A DNA stretch of 64,000 bases, from assembly GCA_029856365.1 (NCBI GenBank), contig JAHQWW010000003.1:1-64000 (forward strand), given 5' to 3'. Below are positions 62,674 to 64,000 of this stretch, piece by piece. The first letter of the stretch is position 1. Every line of letters begins with the position of its first letter. Made by a program: the position numbers and the translations under genes. The DNA comes from Candidatus Hodarchaeota archaeon. Its GTDB lineage: Archaea > Asgardarchaeota > Heimdallarchaeia > Hodarchaeales > Hodarchaeaceae. The notes beneath the pieces were generated by a model. That model had not been told where the DNA came from, ran no database searches, and was given only the letters and a program-made list of their open reading frames with translations.

Positions 62674-63588
62674 TTAACCCAAAAAGAAGAGAATTACAGC
62701 ATATATTATTGCAATGATAACCGCATGTGACCCCTCTGGATCAATTGACTTAACAGCAAAATAAACCAGCACAATACCCCAAATAAGGAAAATAATATCT
62801 ATAAAGAAGAGAATATCCCCCACTATCCCAAGAGGAGTACTCATTGCTGAAAAATCCAATATATCATTGATTATGATAGTTGATGGTTCAATAAAAAGAG
62901 CAAAAGCGGCAAGTCGAACCAGTTCATTGAAAATTCTAGGAAGAAAACTCCAACCCACGATAGATATCATAGTTTTAAAGTTTCTTTCATGTGATGGAAC
63001 TCGGGACGAGAATATTGCATGTAAGATCCACAGGACAATACTTCCAACCAACCAAGTAATAAAAAATCCAAAAGGAGTAAAAAATGCAGATAATATCGTA
63101 AGAAATTGCATAAATTCTTCCATTTCAATATCCATCCCTGACAAACCCAAGCTCTCAAAGAAAGAAGAAGAGAATTCAATTGTAGTCTTTAAGGTAAGAA
63201 CATAAAGAGCTAAACCTGAAACAATTCCAGCTATTAGAACAATAAGAAATGGTTGGCTTAAGTTTGGTCGTTTAACAATCCGAGGCATCTCCAATTGAGG
63301 AGACATCAATACTCCTTGAAAATGTTGAGTAAATGGTAGAGCTGGTTCCCTCACTATTTTTTCAGGTCTATATGAAGGTGGATAAGTAGGAGTACCTCTA
63401 TCAGAAACAGTTGGAGGGATTGATGTATGTGGAAAGGAAGGTTTCGCTCTGACCACTCCAGTTGAATCAATGGTTGGAACTGGAGTGCCACAGTATGCAC
63501 AAAAAGTAGCTCCCCCTAGTAGCTTCTGACCGCAATTTCCACAAAATTTTGGAGCTGTTTCAGGAATATCTTTACTCATGAAAATCAA
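62674..63588 (-). CDS. Double zinc-ribbon plus Yip1-like multi-TM protein
   Basis: FCGNCGQKL...TFCAYCGTPV; proline-rich linker; C-terminal multi-TM region resembling Yip1 domains. Confidence 0.65.
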   Translation of the reverse strand: MIFMSKDIPETAPKFCGNCGQKLLGGATFCAYCGTPVPTIDSTGVVRAKPSFPHTSIPPTVSDRGTPTYPPSYRPEKIVREPALPFTQHFQGVLMSPQLEMPRIVKRPNLSQPFLIVLIAGIVSGLALYVLTLKTTIEFSSSFFESLGLSGMDIEMEEFMQFLTILSAFFTPFGFFITWLVGSIVLWILHAIFSSRVPSHERNFKTMISIVGWSFLPRIFNELVRLAAFALFIEPSTIIINDILDFSAMSTPLGIVGDILFFIDIIFLIWGIVLVYFAVKSIDPEGSHAVIIAIIYAVILFFLG

Positions 63589-63868
63589 CTTAATGATGTT
63601 AATACAGGAGAATATTCTATTATAAGCTAATGAAACATGAAATAAAAATTTATTGTTTGCGATGGCTATTTTTCACTAGAACATCCCACTAAGTATCCCC
63701 AAAGGGCTTCTTTTTGAATTAATCTGTGAAATAGAACTTGATTGAACTCTATTTCATGTAAAAAATATGCTTTCTAGCTATCAACAGTGATTCCAGAAAT
63801 AAATGGGAGGAGATAGGTAATGAGTGTGTCAAACAGGTTATGGTGAGAAAAACTAGTCAAAAATAGGA

Positions 63869-64000
63869 TTAGCCTGATCTGTCTTTTAAAACAACAATAG
63901 TGAAGCCAGCTGCTTCGTCAGGGGTGATGATTATTTCTGATTTAGGCATCTCTACGTATACACTTTGAAGTCGTCCATGATCGAGGGCATCTGAAACACT
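63869..64000 (-). CDS. Partial CDS, possible roadblock-like C-terminus
   Basis: Hand translation: SVSDALDHGRLQSVYVEMPKSEIIITPDEAAGFTIVVLKDRSG*; runs off window end. Confidence 0.45.
   Translation of the reverse strand, partial: SVSDALDHGRLQSVYVEMPKSEIIITPDEAAGFTIVVLKDRSG

Overview
AT-rich archaeal window, most likely from an Asgard-type archaeon. This is inferred from co-occurrence of archaeal informational and coenzyme F420 genes (PriS/PriL, Hef, EndoQ, NreA, CofC/D/G/H) with eukaryote-like signature proteins: an Arf-like GTPase with an extra C-terminal domain, roadblock/LC7 and longin-like proteins, a membrane RING-H2 protein, a zinc-ribbon/Yip1-like membrane protein, a divergent tubulin/FtsZ-superfamily GTPase and Cdc48. 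Left to right: a surface-glycan cluster (0-7 kb), F420 biosynthesis operon (7.8-12.5 kb), lipoate ligase, primase, Hef nuclease/helicase, a polyproline protein (25 kb), an Orc1/Cdc6- or ExeA-like AAA pair plus nuclease-like gene preceded by a repeat-bearing intergenic region (26-29.7 kb), PAC2/RING/longin-like genes (31-36 kb), a cytoskeleton-like operon with a tubulin-like GTPase and a 1172-aa coiled-coil protein (36-43 kb), Cdc48 (44.6-46.9 kb), Arf-like GTPase, DNA repair genes, and metabolic genes (56-62.5 kb). One structural RNA was recognised that the ORF track does not show: an SRP (7S) RNA at about 55228-55534. The strongest candidates for undescribed biology are the tubulin-like/coiled-coil operon, the polyproline protein (possible profilin ligand), and an amidohydrolase overlapping the riboflavin-pathway reductase gene (candidate archaeal riboflavin-pathway deaminase). 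All assignments come from reading the sequence; no database search was run.
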